DNA of 35,814 nt from an uncultured Pelagibacteraceae bacterium (GTDB lineage: Bacteria; Pseudomonadota; Alphaproteobacteria; Pelagibacterales; Pelagibacteraceae): contig CACDQT010000006.1 in the NCBI GenBank assembly GCA_902554995.1, positions 1 through 35,814 on the forward strand, written 5' to 3'. Every line of letters begins with the position of its first letter. Position 1 is the first letter of the stretch. The position numbers were made by a program, and so were the translations under genes. A model generated the notes under the pieces. That model did not search any database, had not been told where the DNA came from, and saw only the letters and a list, made by a program, of their open reading frames with translations. Of this stretch, positions 18,700 through 26,626 are shown in pieces.

Positions 18700-20391
18700 T
18701 TAGAAATTAAATTCACTATATTTTGTGGCTAAAATAGGCCCAATTTTTTCAACAATTTGACCCGTAGCTTCAACTGTTGTCCATCCAGCAGTATTAAAAG
18801 GTGTCCCTTTATACTTTATGTTTGATCCATCTCTATAATGATAAATATAGTTTTCATTTATTTTTGGTTCATCTAACATAACGGCTAAAACAAATTTTGG
18901 TTTAGATGTTGGAAATACTGACACAAAAGAATTAATCTTCTTATTTGAATACTCTCCGTCGGCACTTTTTTCGGCTGTTCCTGTTTTACCACCAATTTCA
19001 TATCCATTAACATTTGCCAGTGATGCGGTTCCATCTTTTGTTGAAACAATTTTTCTCAAGATTGGTAAAATTTTTCTTGATAAGTCTTGACTTAAAATTT
19101 TTTCTTTTTTTTCATTGATGTTATTTTTGACCAACTTTGGTTTTATTTGATAACCCCCATTAACAACAATAGAATAAGCTTTTGCTAATTGAAGCAATGT
19201 AGTTGTAATGCCATGACCAAATGATGCTGTAGCAAGTGGGCATTTTCCCCAATTGAATTGTATTGGTTTTCCAACTTCCTCAATATCAAAGTCAATTTTT
19301 TCTAAAACACCAATCTTGGATAAAAATGATTTAAATTTTTCTTCACCTACTTGCTGAACAATTCTAACTGAGCCTATATTACCAGAACGAACTAATATTT
19401 GTTCAGCAGTTAGATTAGATGGGATTTTTTCGTCGTATTCTCTTATCGGAAATCCTGCACACATAAGAGATTTTGGCAAATCAACATATTCTGTCTTAGC
19501 AGTGATAATTTTTTCATCAAGAGCAGCAGCTAATGTGAAAGTTTTAAATACAGATCCAAACTCATAGACACCTTTAGTAACTCTATTTATATAATTTGTA
19601 TCTGAGATTTTGTTTCTCTGATTTGGATCAAAGTCAGGAAGAGAAACTAAAGATAGTATTTCACCATTATTTACATCCATCAAAATTGCAGCACTGCCAA
19701 TAGTATTAAAAATTTTGTTGAATTTAATTAACTCTTCTCTTATTAAAAATTGTAGGTCTTTATCTACTGTTAACTTAATGGGTTCTTTACTATTTTTTAG
19801 AATTTCGTCTAATGATTTTTCTAAACCAGAGACTCCGTTATTATCATTATCAATTTGACCAAGAATATGACTAAATAAGTTTTTTTCAGGATAAATTCTT
19901 GTTAATTTTTCCTCAGGTTGAATTGATTTGTCGCCTAGTTTCATTACCTTTTCATAATTTTCTTCAGATATTTTTTTTTCTAAGTAAAAAAATTTTTTAT
20001 TTTTCAATTGATTTTCAATTTTAACAAAATCTTTATTGGGAAAAATATATTTTAGATTTATTAATAACTTTTTTTTATCAATAACTTTTCTAGTGCTTAT
20101 GCCAATATCAATTGAACTTACTGTCTTACTTAGGTATTTTCCATTTCTATCAATTATGTCTGCTCTATAAAGTTTATTGGAGATACTAGCCAAATTTTCA
20201 TTTATTACTTTTTTAGAATCTCTAGAGCCAAGATGTACTAAGTGTATAGAAAAAATGATAAAAATGATAAAAAAGATAAAAAAAATAAATGAAACCCTAT
20301 TAAATGAAATATTAATATTTGACTTATTTTTTTTAAAAGAAAAATCATTACGATTATCCTCTAAAATAATTTGTGAATTTTTATTACTCAT
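18700..20391 (-). CDS. ftsI: Septal peptidoglycan transpeptidase FtsI (PBP3)
   Basis: FtsI crosslinks septal peptidoglycan and pairs with FtsW. The 563-residue class B penicillin-binding protein has a basic cytoplasmic tail, one transmembrane helix (about 31-54), a pedestal domain (YRADIIDRNG onward) and a transpeptidase domain. The active-site triad motifs are SVFK (Ser280), SGN (336-338) and KTGT (469-472), all intact. The start lies in the last 8 bases of ftsL. Its place after ftsL and before murE is the standard one. Confidence 0.96.
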   Translation of the reverse strand: MSNKNSQIILEDNRNDFSFKKNKSNINISFNRVSFIFFIFFIIFIIFSIHLVHLGSRDSKKVINENLASISNKLYRADIIDRNGKYLSKTVSSIDIGISTRKVIDKKKLLINLKYIFPNKDFVKIENQLKNKKFFYLEKKISEENYEKVMKLGDKSIQPEEKLTRIYPEKNLFSHILGQIDNDNNGVSGLEKSLDEILKNSKEPIKLTVDKDLQFLIREELIKFNKIFNTIGSAAILMDVNNGEILSLVSLPDFDPNQRNKISDTNYINRVTKGVYEFGSVFKTFTLAAALDEKIITAKTEYVDLPKSLMCAGFPIREYDEKIPSNLTAEQILVRSGNIGSVRIVQQVGEEKFKSFLSKIGVLEKIDFDIEEVGKPIQFNWGKCPLATASFGHGITTTLLQLAKAYSIVVNGGYQIKPKLVKNNINEKKEKILSQDLSRKILPILRKIVSTKDGTASLANVNGYEIGGKTGTAEKSADGEYSNKKINSFVSVFPTSKPKFVLAVMLDEPKINENYIYHYRDGSNIKYKGTPFNTAGWTTVEATGQIVEKIGPILATKYSEFNF

Positions 20392-20692
20392 TTTTATTAA
20401 AACTTAATTGACCTATTTCGATTTCATTATTTTTTCTAGTAATTGTTTGAATTTCTTGGATATCAAATTTTATTAATTCTTTGTCAAAGTAAAGATTTTG
20501 AAACTGAAGTAATTTTTCAGTAGAACTCAAATAATCAAATTCCAATCTAGTATTTTCTAAATTTTTTTTTAAATCTCTGATGTTTTCTTTTAAGACAAAT
20601 ATTTCATCATCAATCCTTTTTGTTGAATTTTTAACTATTGCCGTTGAGAAAATTAAAGAAAATACAAAGAGTGTAACGAAAAATTTTTTCAT
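20384..20692 (-). CDS. ftsL: Probable cell division protein FtsL
   Basis: A 102-residue bitopic protein: a short basic start (MKKF), one transmembrane helix (about 4-20), then a long helical stretch with coiled-coil character ([20 protein letters not shown]). This is the FtsL layout; FtsL forms a periplasmic coiled coil with its partner FtsB and joins FtsQ. FtsL is poorly conserved in sequence, so the call rests on topology and on the rsmH-ftsL-ftsI order. The start forms an ATGA overlap with the rsmH stop. Confidence 0.82.
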   Translation of the reverse strand: MKKFFVTLFVFSLIFSTAIVKNSTKRIDDEIFVLKENIRDLKKNLENTRLEFDYLSSTEKLLQFQNLYFDKELIKFDIQEIQTITRKNNEIEIGQLSFNKNE

Positions 20693-21699
20693 AATTTTTC
20701 ACCAAAATTCTCAATATCTAAAAGTGTTTTAAATTTTTTAAATATATCTGTCTCAAAATTATAAAAATCATTTTTCTTTATTACGTATCTGAGTTTTGCT
20801 GATCTTGATGAAGTATTTTCTCTTAATTCTTTAGCTGATGGTGTTATTGGTTTTTTCTCAACCATACTAAATAATGTTTCAGGTTGATTTATATTTGGCA
20901 TATACCGAGATATACTTTTTTTTTCAGATAAACTTTTAAAAAAATATTTTACGATTTTATCCTCTAGTGAATGGAAAGTTACAACTGCCAATATACCATT
21001 TTTTTTTAATACTTTTGTAGCTGCAATTAAACCATATATTAATTCACTAATTTCTTTATTGACAAAAATTCTAAGAGCTTGAAAAATTTTTGTGGAGTTA
21101 TTTATCTTAAAATTTTTTCTTTTTTTTGATTTTTCTACCAATTCGACTAATTTTTTTGTGTCAATTTTTTTTATCCTTCTTTCTTTAACAATATTAGAAG
21201 CTATTCTTTTGGCTTCTAATTCTTCACCAAAAAATTTAAAAATTTTCTCTAGCTCATGAACATCCAGATTATTTATTGCGTCACTTGCAGAAAAATTATT
21301 TAAACCCATTTGCATATTTAGATCTCCAACAGAATTAAATGATAAACCTTTTTTTGGATCTTTGATTTGAGTTAAAGAATAACCTAAATCCAAGATTATC
21401 CCTCTGATTTTTTCATTTTTAAGTTTGAGGTTGTCTAATTGACTAAACTTTTTATGTTTGAAAATAAATCTGTTTGAGAACTTTTCAGAAATTTTATTTG
21501 CAATTTTTTTACTTTCTATATCTCTGTCAATTGCAATTACCTGCGTATCTTTATAACTTAAAATTTTTTTTGTGTAACCACCTTGACCAAAAGTACAATC
21601 AATAAATGTGCCACCATGTTGAGGGGTAATAATGCTAATTATTTCATTAAGCAATACCGGATAATGTTTTGGAGCATCCGATACCATGGTGGCTTCCAT
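20689..21699 (-). CDS. rsmH: 16S rRNA (cytosine-1402-N4)-methyltransferase RsmH
   Basis: RsmH (MraW) methylates C1402 of 16S rRNA in the ribosomal P site. Seen: [10 protein letters not shown] near the start, the SAM-binding loop [36 protein letters not shown], and [18 protein letters not shown], all RsmH signatures. The product is 336 residues from the ATG at 21699. A second ATG four codons in (21687) has GGAAG five bases upstream and may be the real start (332 residues). It follows ftsZ after 18 bases; in most dcw clusters it directly follows mraZ, so ftsZ is the intruder here. Confidence 0.95.
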   Translation of the reverse strand: MEATMVSDAPKHYPVLLNEIISIITPQHGGTFIDCTFGQGGYTKKILSYKDTQVIAIDRDIESKKIANKISEKFSNRFIFKHKKFSQLDNLKLKNEKIRGIILDLGYSLTQIKDPKKGLSFNSVGDLNMQMGLNNFSASDAINNLDVHELEKIFKFFGEELEAKRIASNIVKERRIKKIDTKKLVELVEKSKKRKNFKINNSTKIFQALRIFVNKEISELIYGLIAATKVLKKNGILAVVTFHSLEDKIVKYFFKSLSEKKSISRYMPNINQPETLFSMVEKKPITPSAKELRENTSSRSAKLRYVIKKNDFYNFETDIFKKFKTLLDIENFGEKL

Positions 21700-21717
21700 T
21701 TATTTTTTCGAAGACCA

Positions 21718-23178
21718 TTAATTTTTTTGTCTTCGTAAAAATGCAGGTATTTCTAAATCGTCCTCTTCTTGATCTTCATCTGATGATCCAAGCAAATCTT
21801 CAGATGTTGAAGCTTGATTTTCTGTATTAAATAGATCTGGTTCATCTGTATCAACACCAAATTCCTTTAAATCATTTGAAGATTCTTCAGTATTAGACGA
21901 GCTTAATGCTTCATGTGAAAAAGAAGTATCACTGTCATCTGAAATGTTTTCTACAATATTTTCAGCTTCTTGATTTTTTAATAATTCTTCATGATACTGA
22001 TTGTTTACTTCATCAACTGATTGACTCTGAATACCTTCTGATACTATCTCATTTTCAAGTTTAAGTGCAGTTGCACCATCAGAAATTGGGTTAGAATTAG
22101 TATTCTGGAAATTAAAAGAGGTTGTACCTGCAGTTGTACCAAAATCAGAATATCCAGGATTTCGATTTTGTATACGATGTACCATGTTAATAACTGATTT
22201 TGTTTCTGGTTGTTGACCATCTAAAGATGTGGCTACAATTGAAACTCTCATTTTTCCATCAAGTTCTGGATCTGTTATAGCGCCAATAATTAATTCAGCT
22301 TCAGGATCTACCTCTGCTCTCACTTTATTGACTGCTTCATCAACTTCAAATAATTTAAGATCTTTTCCACCAGTAATATTAACTAATAATCCTTTTGCTC
22401 CTTTTAATGTGTAATCATCAATTAAAGGATTACTAATTGCCATCTCGGCTGCTTTCATAGATCTTCCTTCTCCTTCAGCCTCACCGGTACCCATCATAGC
22501 TTTACCCATTGAAGCCATAACAGACTCTACATCAGCAAAATCAAGATTGATCAATCCTGGTCTTACCATTAAGTCAGTAATACTCTGGACACCATGCATT
22601 AAGACATTATTTGAAAGATTGAATGACTCTTCAAATGTAGTTTGCTCATTAGCTATCTTGAATAAATTTTGATTTGGAATAACTATAATTGTATCAACAT
22701 GTCTTCTTAGTTCATCCAAACCTTGTTGAGCTCTTCTCATTCTTGAAGGACCCTCATATAAGAATGGTAATGTAACCACTCCAACTGTTAAAATGTTTAA
22801 TTCCTTGGCAGCTCTTGCAATAACATGTGCAGCACCTGTACCTGTTCCACCACCCATACCAGCAGCTATGAAGACCATATTCGCACCTTGTAGAATATTT
22901 ACGATATCATTTAAAGACTCATCAGCAGCGGCTTGACCTATATCAAGTTTTGCACCTGCTCCTAAACCTTTAGTCAAATTTAAACCTATTTGAATTTTAG
23001 ATTTTGCTTTGCTATGTTTTAAATCTTGAGCATCAGTATTAACCGCAATAAATTCAACACCTTGCATTCCATTATCAATCATTTCATTTATCGCATTTCC
23101 TCCCGCTCCACCTATTCCCATAACCAATAGTCTTGGTTGAAGTTCTTTTATTTCTGGTACCTTAAAATTAATTGTCAT
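21718..23178 (-). CDS. ftsZ: Cell division GTPase FtsZ
   Basis: FtsZ is the tubulin homologue that forms the division ring. I choose the ATG at 23178 ([10 protein letters not shown]; 486 residues) over the longer in-frame start at 23217. It has a GGGGGAT ribosome-binding site, and the extra 13 codons overlap the end of mraZ. Seen: the nucleotide-binding [13 protein letters not shown] (21-33) and tubulin signature GGGTGTG (109-115), a globular domain to about residue 318, a Ser/Glu/Asn-rich disordered linker of about 150 residues, and the conserved C-terminal peptide [11 protein letters not shown]. That peptide normally binds FtsA and other ring partners. Location is unusual: between mraZ and rsmH instead of behind ftsA. 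Confidence 0.98.
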   Translation of the reverse strand: MTINFKVPEIKELQPRLLVMGIGGAGGNAINEMIDNGMQGVEFIAVNTDAQDLKHSKAKSKIQIGLNLTKGLGAGAKLDIGQAAADESLNDIVNILQGANMVFIAAGMGGGTGTGAAHVIARAAKELNILTVGVVTLPFLYEGPSRMRRAQQGLDELRRHVDTIIVIPNQNLFKIANEQTTFEESFNLSNNVLMHGVQSITDLMVRPGLINLDFADVESVMASMGKAMMGTGEAEGEGRSMKAAEMAISNPLIDDYTLKGAKGLLVNITGGKDLKLFEVDEAVNKVRAEVDPEAELIIGAITDPELDGKMRVSIVATSLDGQQPETKSVINMVHRIQNRNPGYSDFGTTAGTTSFNFQNTNSNPISDGATALKLENEIVSEGIQSQSVDEVNNQYHEELLKNQEAENIVENISDDSDTSFSHEALSSSNTEESSNDLKEFGVDTDEPDLFNTENQASTSEDLLGSSDEDQEEDDLEIPAFLRRQKN

Positions 23179-23184
23179 TTTGTT

Positions 23185-23191
23185 ATCCCCC
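23185..23191 (-). promoter_or_regulatory. Strong Shine-Dalgarno site of ftsZ
   Basis: On the minus strand GGGGGAT lies six bases before the ATG at 23178. Most genes in this operon show no clear Shine-Dalgarno sequence and rely on overlapping stops and starts, so this site stands out. It decides the ftsZ start and suggests extra translation of FtsZ relative to its neighbours. Confidence 0.75.
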
Positions 23192-23192
23192 G

Positions 23193-23648
23193 TTATTTGT
23201 TTAATTGATGCTCCCATTTAAGGCTGGCTCTATTTAAATTAGCTTTTTTTCTCGCATTGACCTTAAATTTTTCGAATATTGTTGGTTCCCATATTTGGAA
23301 TGTTTTACCCTGACCAACAAAGACCATGCTATTTTTGATTTTTGCATGTTTTAATAATTTTGAAGTAAGTGAAATTCTTCCTTCACTATCAAATTGTAAG
23401 TTTGTGCTTTCAGATAAAATTGATGTTGCAAAAAAGTCTCTTTTTTCCTCAAAAGGATTTAAAGAGTCTATAGAATTTGAAATTTTTTCTACTCTGTCTT
23501 GAGGCCATGCCTCTATAGATTGATTGTTAAATGATGGATAACAAATTACTCCATTATATCCTAAATTAGACAAATATGATCTATAACTTGCAGGCACCGA
23601 CACCCTTCCTTTTTTGTCCAATTTGTTTTCGTAGGTAGATAAAAACAT
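23193..23648 (-). CDS. mraZ: Transcriptional regulator MraZ
   Basis: MraZ is the AbrB-fold ring-shaped DNA-binding protein that heads dcw operons and represses its own promoter in E. coli. The 151 residues contain two swapped-hairpin repeats, marked by [14 protein letters not shown] (about 10-23) and [14 protein letters not shown] (about 82-95), both with the conserved D-x-x-G-R core. It starts with the typical [11 protein letters not shown]. It is the first gene of the long operon, and TGGG repeats lie directly upstream. Confidence 0.95.
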   Translation of the reverse strand: MFLSTYENKLDKKGRVSVPASYRSYLSNLGYNGVICYPSFNNQSIEAWPQDRVEKISNSIDSLNPFEEKRDFFATSILSESTNLQFDSEGRISLTSKLLKHAKIKNSMVFVGQGKTFQIWEPTIFEKFKVNARKKANLNRASLKWEHQLNK

Positions 23649-23677
23649 AAACCATAAAGTCCTATAAATCCCCTATT

Positions 23678-23711
23678 TGGGAATTTATGGGATCTTATGG
23701 GTTTTTTGGGA
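23678..23711. promoter_or_regulatory. Probable MraZ operator: four TGGG direct repeats
   Basis: The plus strand carries TGGG at 23678, 23688, 23698 and 23707, a spacing of 10, 10 and 9 bases. E. coli MraZ is known to bind TGGGN direct repeats separated by five bases, that is, with a 10-base period upstream of mraZ, so period and place agree. Here the repeats straddle the -10 and spacer of the predicted promoter, which would suit repression. They read TGGG on the strand opposite mraZ; I cannot confirm whether this is the usual orientation. Confidence 0.65.
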
Positions 23712-23720
23712 ATGAGTCAA
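23692..23720 (-). promoter_or_regulatory. Predicted sigma-70 promoter of the dcw operon
   Basis: Reading the minus strand, TTGACT (23720-23715) is followed by a 17-base spacer and TAAGAT (23697-23692). Transcription would start near 23685, giving a leader of about 37 bases before mraZ. The TGGG repeats occupy the -10 region and the spacer. No other good promoter was seen over the following 20 kb of minus-strand genes. Confidence 0.55.
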
Positions 23721-23808
23721 CAAATACTATTTATAATTGAAAAATACAAATTGACAGCAAAAATGAGTCAAAACGTGAACATTGGATAGATATGTAATTT
23801 CAATAAAA

Positions 23809-24164
23809 AGCCAGATGAACTATAAGCCGGGTTCTGTCGTTTAAACTTACCATTTGTCTAGGCTCAAGATCACTCTTGAGCTCAAGCAACTAACCCTGAT
23901 GACGAGCCAAAGATAGCTTTTAGTTTTTCAACTATATCATCTCTACTTAGTCTTGCTCTCAGTGGGGTTTTCCAGCGTTCATTGTTACCAATAGAACCGG
24001 TGTGCTCTTACCACACCTTTTCACCCTTGCCTTGTTAAGGCGGTATATTTTCTGTGGCACTATCCCTAGGGTTGCCCCTGCCAGGTATTACCTGGCACTG
24101 CATCTTTGTAGAGTCCGGACTTTCCTCTTTAAAATTTTTAAAGCGATAAGTCGTTCATCTGGCT
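23809..24164 (-). ncRNA. rnpB: RNase P RNA (bacterial type A)
   Basis: This is the catalytic RNA that trims tRNA 5' leaders. On the minus strand the conserved blocks are GAGGAAAGTCCGGACTC (24127-24111), AGGGTGAAA (24027-24019) and ACAGAACCCGGCTTAT (23837-23822), in the right order and distance. The ends, AGCCAGATGAAC (24164-24153) and GTTCATCTGGCT (23820-23809), pair perfectly over 12 bases as helix P1 and set the boundaries, giving about 356 nt. A T-rich run follows the 3' end. It lies directly upstream of the mraZ promoter on the same strand. Confidence 0.96.
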
Positions 24165-24169
24165 GTTTC

Positions 24170-24197
24170 AATTTATTGCTAAAATTTGAAATTTCAA
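24170..24197 (-). promoter_or_regulatory. Predicted promoter of rnpB
   Basis: On the minus strand TTGAAA (24197-24192), a 16-base spacer and TAAATT (24175-24170) stand right before the P1 5' end at 24164, so the predicted start agrees with the mature RNA end. This is plausible but AT-rich sequence gives such matches easily. Confidence 0.45.
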
Positions 24198-24212
24198 GCT
24201 AAATTTTTATTG

Positions 24213-24953
24213 TTAAAGAAGGTTTTTACTGATTAATAGGCACTCTTTATCAATCTTACCATTAACAAGACTTGGTCTAAATCGTCTTTGAAAAGCTAGT
24301 GTAAGATACTTAATGTTTTTTTGAAGTTTGAATTTTTTTACGTCATTATAGCCAATTTTATACAGATTTTTTAAAAATGAATTTTTATCATTTCTGGTAA
24401 TAAGATTTTTTTTTCTAAACTTTTTAATCTTTTTCCGATCAAGATTATGCCAAAAACTTAATTCATTTTTGGCCAACACTTCCCATGGAAATTTTTCACC
24501 TGGATCTTTTTTTCTACCAGGAGATATATCTGAATGACCAAGAACATAGTTTTTTTTAATTTTATATTTTTTTAATAAAATATTTAGTAATTTTTGAAGT
24601 GAAAATATTTGCTTTTTTGAAAATCTTTTATAACCATATTGATGGCCTGGATTAGTTATCTCAATACCTATTGAATTTTTGTTTAGAGATTTAAAATGTT
24701 TCCAGCTCGAGACTCCCGCATGCCAAGCTTCAAAAAGATCTGGAACCAAATTTATTATTTCACCATTTCTTTTAATCAAATAATGCGAGCTTACTTTTGA
24801 TTTTGGGTCTTGCAGTCTTTTAATAGCTGCAGATTCTTTTTTCATACCTGTATAATGAATTATAATAAATTTAATTCTGTTTTTCCCCCTTTTGGGTAAA
24901 TTAAAATTTGGGGAATAGTTTGTGGCCATTTTTAAGCCTATTTTTTGATACAT
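24213..24953 (-). CDS. N-acetylmuramoyl-L-alanine amidase, AmpD/AmiD type (Amidase_2) with C-terminal peptidoglycan-binding domain
   Basis: The enzyme cleaves the amide bond between MurNAc (or anhydroMurNAc) and the stem peptide. Seen in 246 residues: FIIIHYTG with the first zinc-ligand His (H33), VSSHYLIKRNGEI, FEAWHAGVSSW, NSIGIEITNPGHQYGY, and GHSDISPGRKKDPGEKFPW with the second His and the catalytic KDPG region. A C-terminal helical domain (about 185-246, with AFQRRFRPSLVNGKID) resembles PG_binding_1. No signal peptide is visible, so it may act in the cytoplasm on recycled muropeptides, as AmpD does; the added binding domain is more like AmiD. The start may be 24953 or the ATG eight codons later. 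It is divergent from mlaA. Confidence 0.88.
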   Translation of the reverse strand: MYQKIGLKMATNYSPNFNLPKRGKNRIKFIIIHYTGMKKESAAIKRLQDPKSKVSSHYLIKRNGEIINLVPDLFEAWHAGVSSWKHFKSLNKNSIGIEITNPGHQYGYKRFSKKQIFSLQKLLNILLKKYKIKKNYVLGHSDISPGRKKDPGEKFPWEVLAKNELSFWHNLDRKKIKKFRKKNLITRNDKNSFLKNLYKIGYNDVKKFKLQKNIKYLTLAFQRRFRPSLVNGKIDKECLLISKNLL

Positions 24954-24976
24954 TTTTATATTTAATTAATACTTAT

Positions 24977-25004
24977 TTTACCTTATGGTCTATTATAGTA
25001 TAAA
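24977..25004 (+). promoter_or_regulatory. Predicted promoter of mlaA, possibly leaderless
   Basis: TTTACC (24977-24982), a 16-base spacer and TATAAA (24999-25004) precede mlaA. The expected start falls at about 25011, the A of the ATG, so the mRNA may have no leader. No Shine-Dalgarno sequence is visible. The 57-base gap must also hold the amidase promoter on the other strand. Confidence 0.4.
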
Positions 25005-25010
25005 ATTTGT

Positions 25011-25796
25011 ATGATTAAAAAATTCTTAGTTATTATAATTACAACCCTTGCGTTAACTCTAAATGTCAACGCTGGATCTGATGGAGATTTAATATTAAAA
25101 AAAAATGAACCTACGGAAGTAAAAGATTGCTTTGAAAAGATTAATAGAGTGACTTTTGCATTTAATCAAACTTTAGATGGGGTGATTTTCAAACCTGTTG
25201 CATCATTGTATAGAAAACTCCCCTCACCAGCTAAAACTGGAGTAAGTAATTCTTTAGAAAATATTTCTCATTTATTAACAATACCCAACAATGTTTTGCA
25301 AGGAGATTACAAACAAGCTGGAATTAACACTGGAAGATTTATTATAAATACAACATTAGGTATTTTAGGAATTTTTGATGTTGCGCAGTATCTAGGACTG
25401 ACAAATTATGAAAAGGAAGACTATGGTCAATCTCTAGCTAAAGCAGGTATTGGTCCTGGATGTTATATTGTGCTGCCAGTTTTAGGTCCCAGTACAGTTA
25501 GAGATACGATCGCTTCGGCATTTAATTACTTAGGTGGTGATCCTTGGTACAATATAACAGTCAATAAAGACACTCAATATTTTAAGAATTCAGATTATTA
25601 TTTTTCAAAAGGTGCATCTGGTGTGGACTTTAGAGCCAAAAATTATGACTCAATTGAAAACTTAGAGAATAATTCACTAGACTTTTATGCTTCAGTTAAA
25701 AGCTTATACTTACAAGATCGACAACAAAAAATTCTCAACTCAAGAAAAATAGTAAATACCCAAGATGATAGTGATTGGGAAGAGATAAGCCAGTAA
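25011..25796 (+). CDS. mlaA: MlaA/VacJ-family phospholipid transport protein
   Basis: MlaA sits in the outer membrane and removes mislocalised phospholipids from the outer leaflet, passing them to MlaC. The 261 residues have a signal peptide (about 1-21), then the family signature: FEKINRVTFAFNQTLDG, LLTIPNNVLQGDYKQAG, GRFIINTTLGILGIFDVAQ, EDYGQSLAKAGIGPGCYIV, LPVLGPSTVRDT. Unlike E. coli MlaA there is no lipobox cysteine; the signal peptide ends NVNA-GS, a signal peptidase I type site. It is followed ten bases later by mlaC, so the pair forms an operon. Confidence 0.92.
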   Translation: MIKKFLVIIITTLALTLNVNAGSDGDLILKKNEPTEVKDCFEKINRVTFAFNQTLDGVIFKPVASLYRKLPSPAKTGVSNSLENISHLLTIPNNVLQGDYKQAGINTGRFIINTTLGILGIFDVAQYLGLTNYEKEDYGQSLAKAGIGPGCYIVLPVLGPSTVRDTIASAFNYLGGDPWYNITVNKDTQYFKNSDYYFSKGASGVDFRAKNYDSIENLENNSLDFYASVKSLYLQDRQQKILNSRKIVNTQDDSDWEEISQ

Positions 25797-25806
25797 AAGT
25801 TAAAGA

Positions 25807-26397
25807 ATGGATAAAAAAAAAATTATTTTAGTAATTTTTTTATACTTTTTAACATTAAGCAGCTCCTTCTCAATTGAGGCTGATGTATTTGTACAATCAA
25901 CTGTTAATAGAGCATCTAAAATACTTTCTGAAAATTTATCAAAAGATGAAAAGATTGAAAAACTTAAAATAATCGCTGAGGAGACAGTTGATATTAAAGG
26001 TATCGGTTTCTATACACTTGGATCTATGAGAAAAAACCTAGATGATGACCAAAAAAAGAAATACTCAAGATTATTTAGGGAATATTTTCTAAAAAGCTTT
26101 TCTAGTAGGTTATCTGAATATACAAATCCAGAAATTGATGTTTTATCGAAAGAAGTTCTTAGTGAAAATTACACAATTGTAAATAGCCTTTTAAAAGGTA
26201 CTTCTGAAAGACCTGAGGTCAAAATTGATTGGAGAGTTTACACTAAAAATACAGAAAATCCGTTGATCAGAGATTTAATTATTGAAGGTTTAAGCTTAGC
26301 TAGAACACAAAAAGAAGAGTTTGCATCTATTTTAAACTCAAATGACAATGACATTAGCGCATTATTTAAAACATTAGATGAATTTTCAAAAAATTAA
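25807..26397 (+). CDS. mlaC: Periplasmic phospholipid-binding protein MlaC
   Basis: MlaC shuttles phospholipids between MlaA and the inner-membrane MlaFEDB complex. The 196 residues begin with a signal peptide (about 1-22) and contain the Ttg2D/MlaC pattern: DIKGIGFYTLGSMRKNLDDD, YSRLFREYFLKSFSSRLSEY, VKIDWRVYTKNTENPLIRDL and the final IIEGLSLARTQKEEFASIL. The ABC-transporter parts are not in this window. The stop lies about 12 bases from the convergent tRNA gene. Confidence 0.9.
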   Translation: MDKKKIILVIFLYFLTLSSSFSIEADVFVQSTVNRASKILSENLSKDEKIEKLKIIAEETVDIKGIGFYTLGSMRKNLDDDQKKKYSRLFREYFLKSFSSRLSEYTNPEIDVLSKEVLSENYTIVNSLLKGTSERPEVKIDWRVYTKNTENPLIRDLIIEGLSLARTQKEEFASILNSNDNDISALFKTLDEFSKN

Positions 26398-26408
26398 TAA
26401 AATAAATT

Positions 26409-26485
26409 TGGTGGGCCCGCCAGGACTCGAACCTGGGACCAATACATTATGAGTGTACTGCTCTAACCAACTGAGCTACAGGCCC
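26409..26485 (-). tRNA. tRNA with CAT anticodon, probably tRNA-Ile2 (lysidine type)
   Basis: A complete cloverleaf: acceptor GGGCCTG/CGGGCCC, D-loop AGTTGGTTA, anticodon stem GTACA/TGTAT with loop CTCATAA (anticodon CAT), T-arm CCAGG-TTCGAGT-CCTGG, discriminator A and an encoded CCA. CAT may be elongator Met or Ile2, whose C34 is changed to lysidine by TilS. The acceptor pairs C4-G69 and C5-G68 match the TilS recognition pairs of E. coli tRNA-Ile2 rather than the U4-A69/A5-U68 of elongator tRNA-Met, so I favour Ile2. It ends the transcript that begins with yqeY-dnaG-rpoD. Confidence 0.88.
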
Positions 26486-26541
26486 TGAATTAATCTTTTC
26501 TACTTTGTTTTATAATTTTAATCAATAAACAAATCCCACAA

Positions 26542-26616
26542 TGGTGGGCCGTGTTGGTTACGCTCCAACTACCCCTGCAATGTCAATGCAGTACTCTACT
26601 ATTGAGCTAACGGCCC
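26542..26616 (-). tRNA. tRNA-Val(GAC) with noncanonical T-loop
   Basis: All four stems pair perfectly apart from one G-T in the D-stem: acceptor GGGCCGT/ACGGCCC, D-stem GCTC/GAGT, anticodon stem CTGCA/TGCAG with loop TTGACAT (anticodon GAC), T-stem GTTGG/CCAAC, discriminator A and encoded CCA. The T-loop is AGCGTAA, not TTCRANY: T54, T55 and A58 are replaced by A, G and T, while C56 remains. The D-loop AATAGTA has A at position 18 but keeps G19. It starts only ten bases after the rpoD stop, so it is probably processed from the rpoD mRNA. Confidence 0.88.
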
Positions 26617-26626
26617 AAAATCAATC

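Noticed and set aside
23751-23756. A perfect TTGACA on the plus strand as a promoter
   Set aside because: There is no -10 at a suitable distance and no plus-strand gene downstream until 25011.
24002-24202. A 66-codon plus-strand frame
   Set aside because: It lies antisense to the RNase P RNA and is explained by the structured, higher-GC rnpB sequence.
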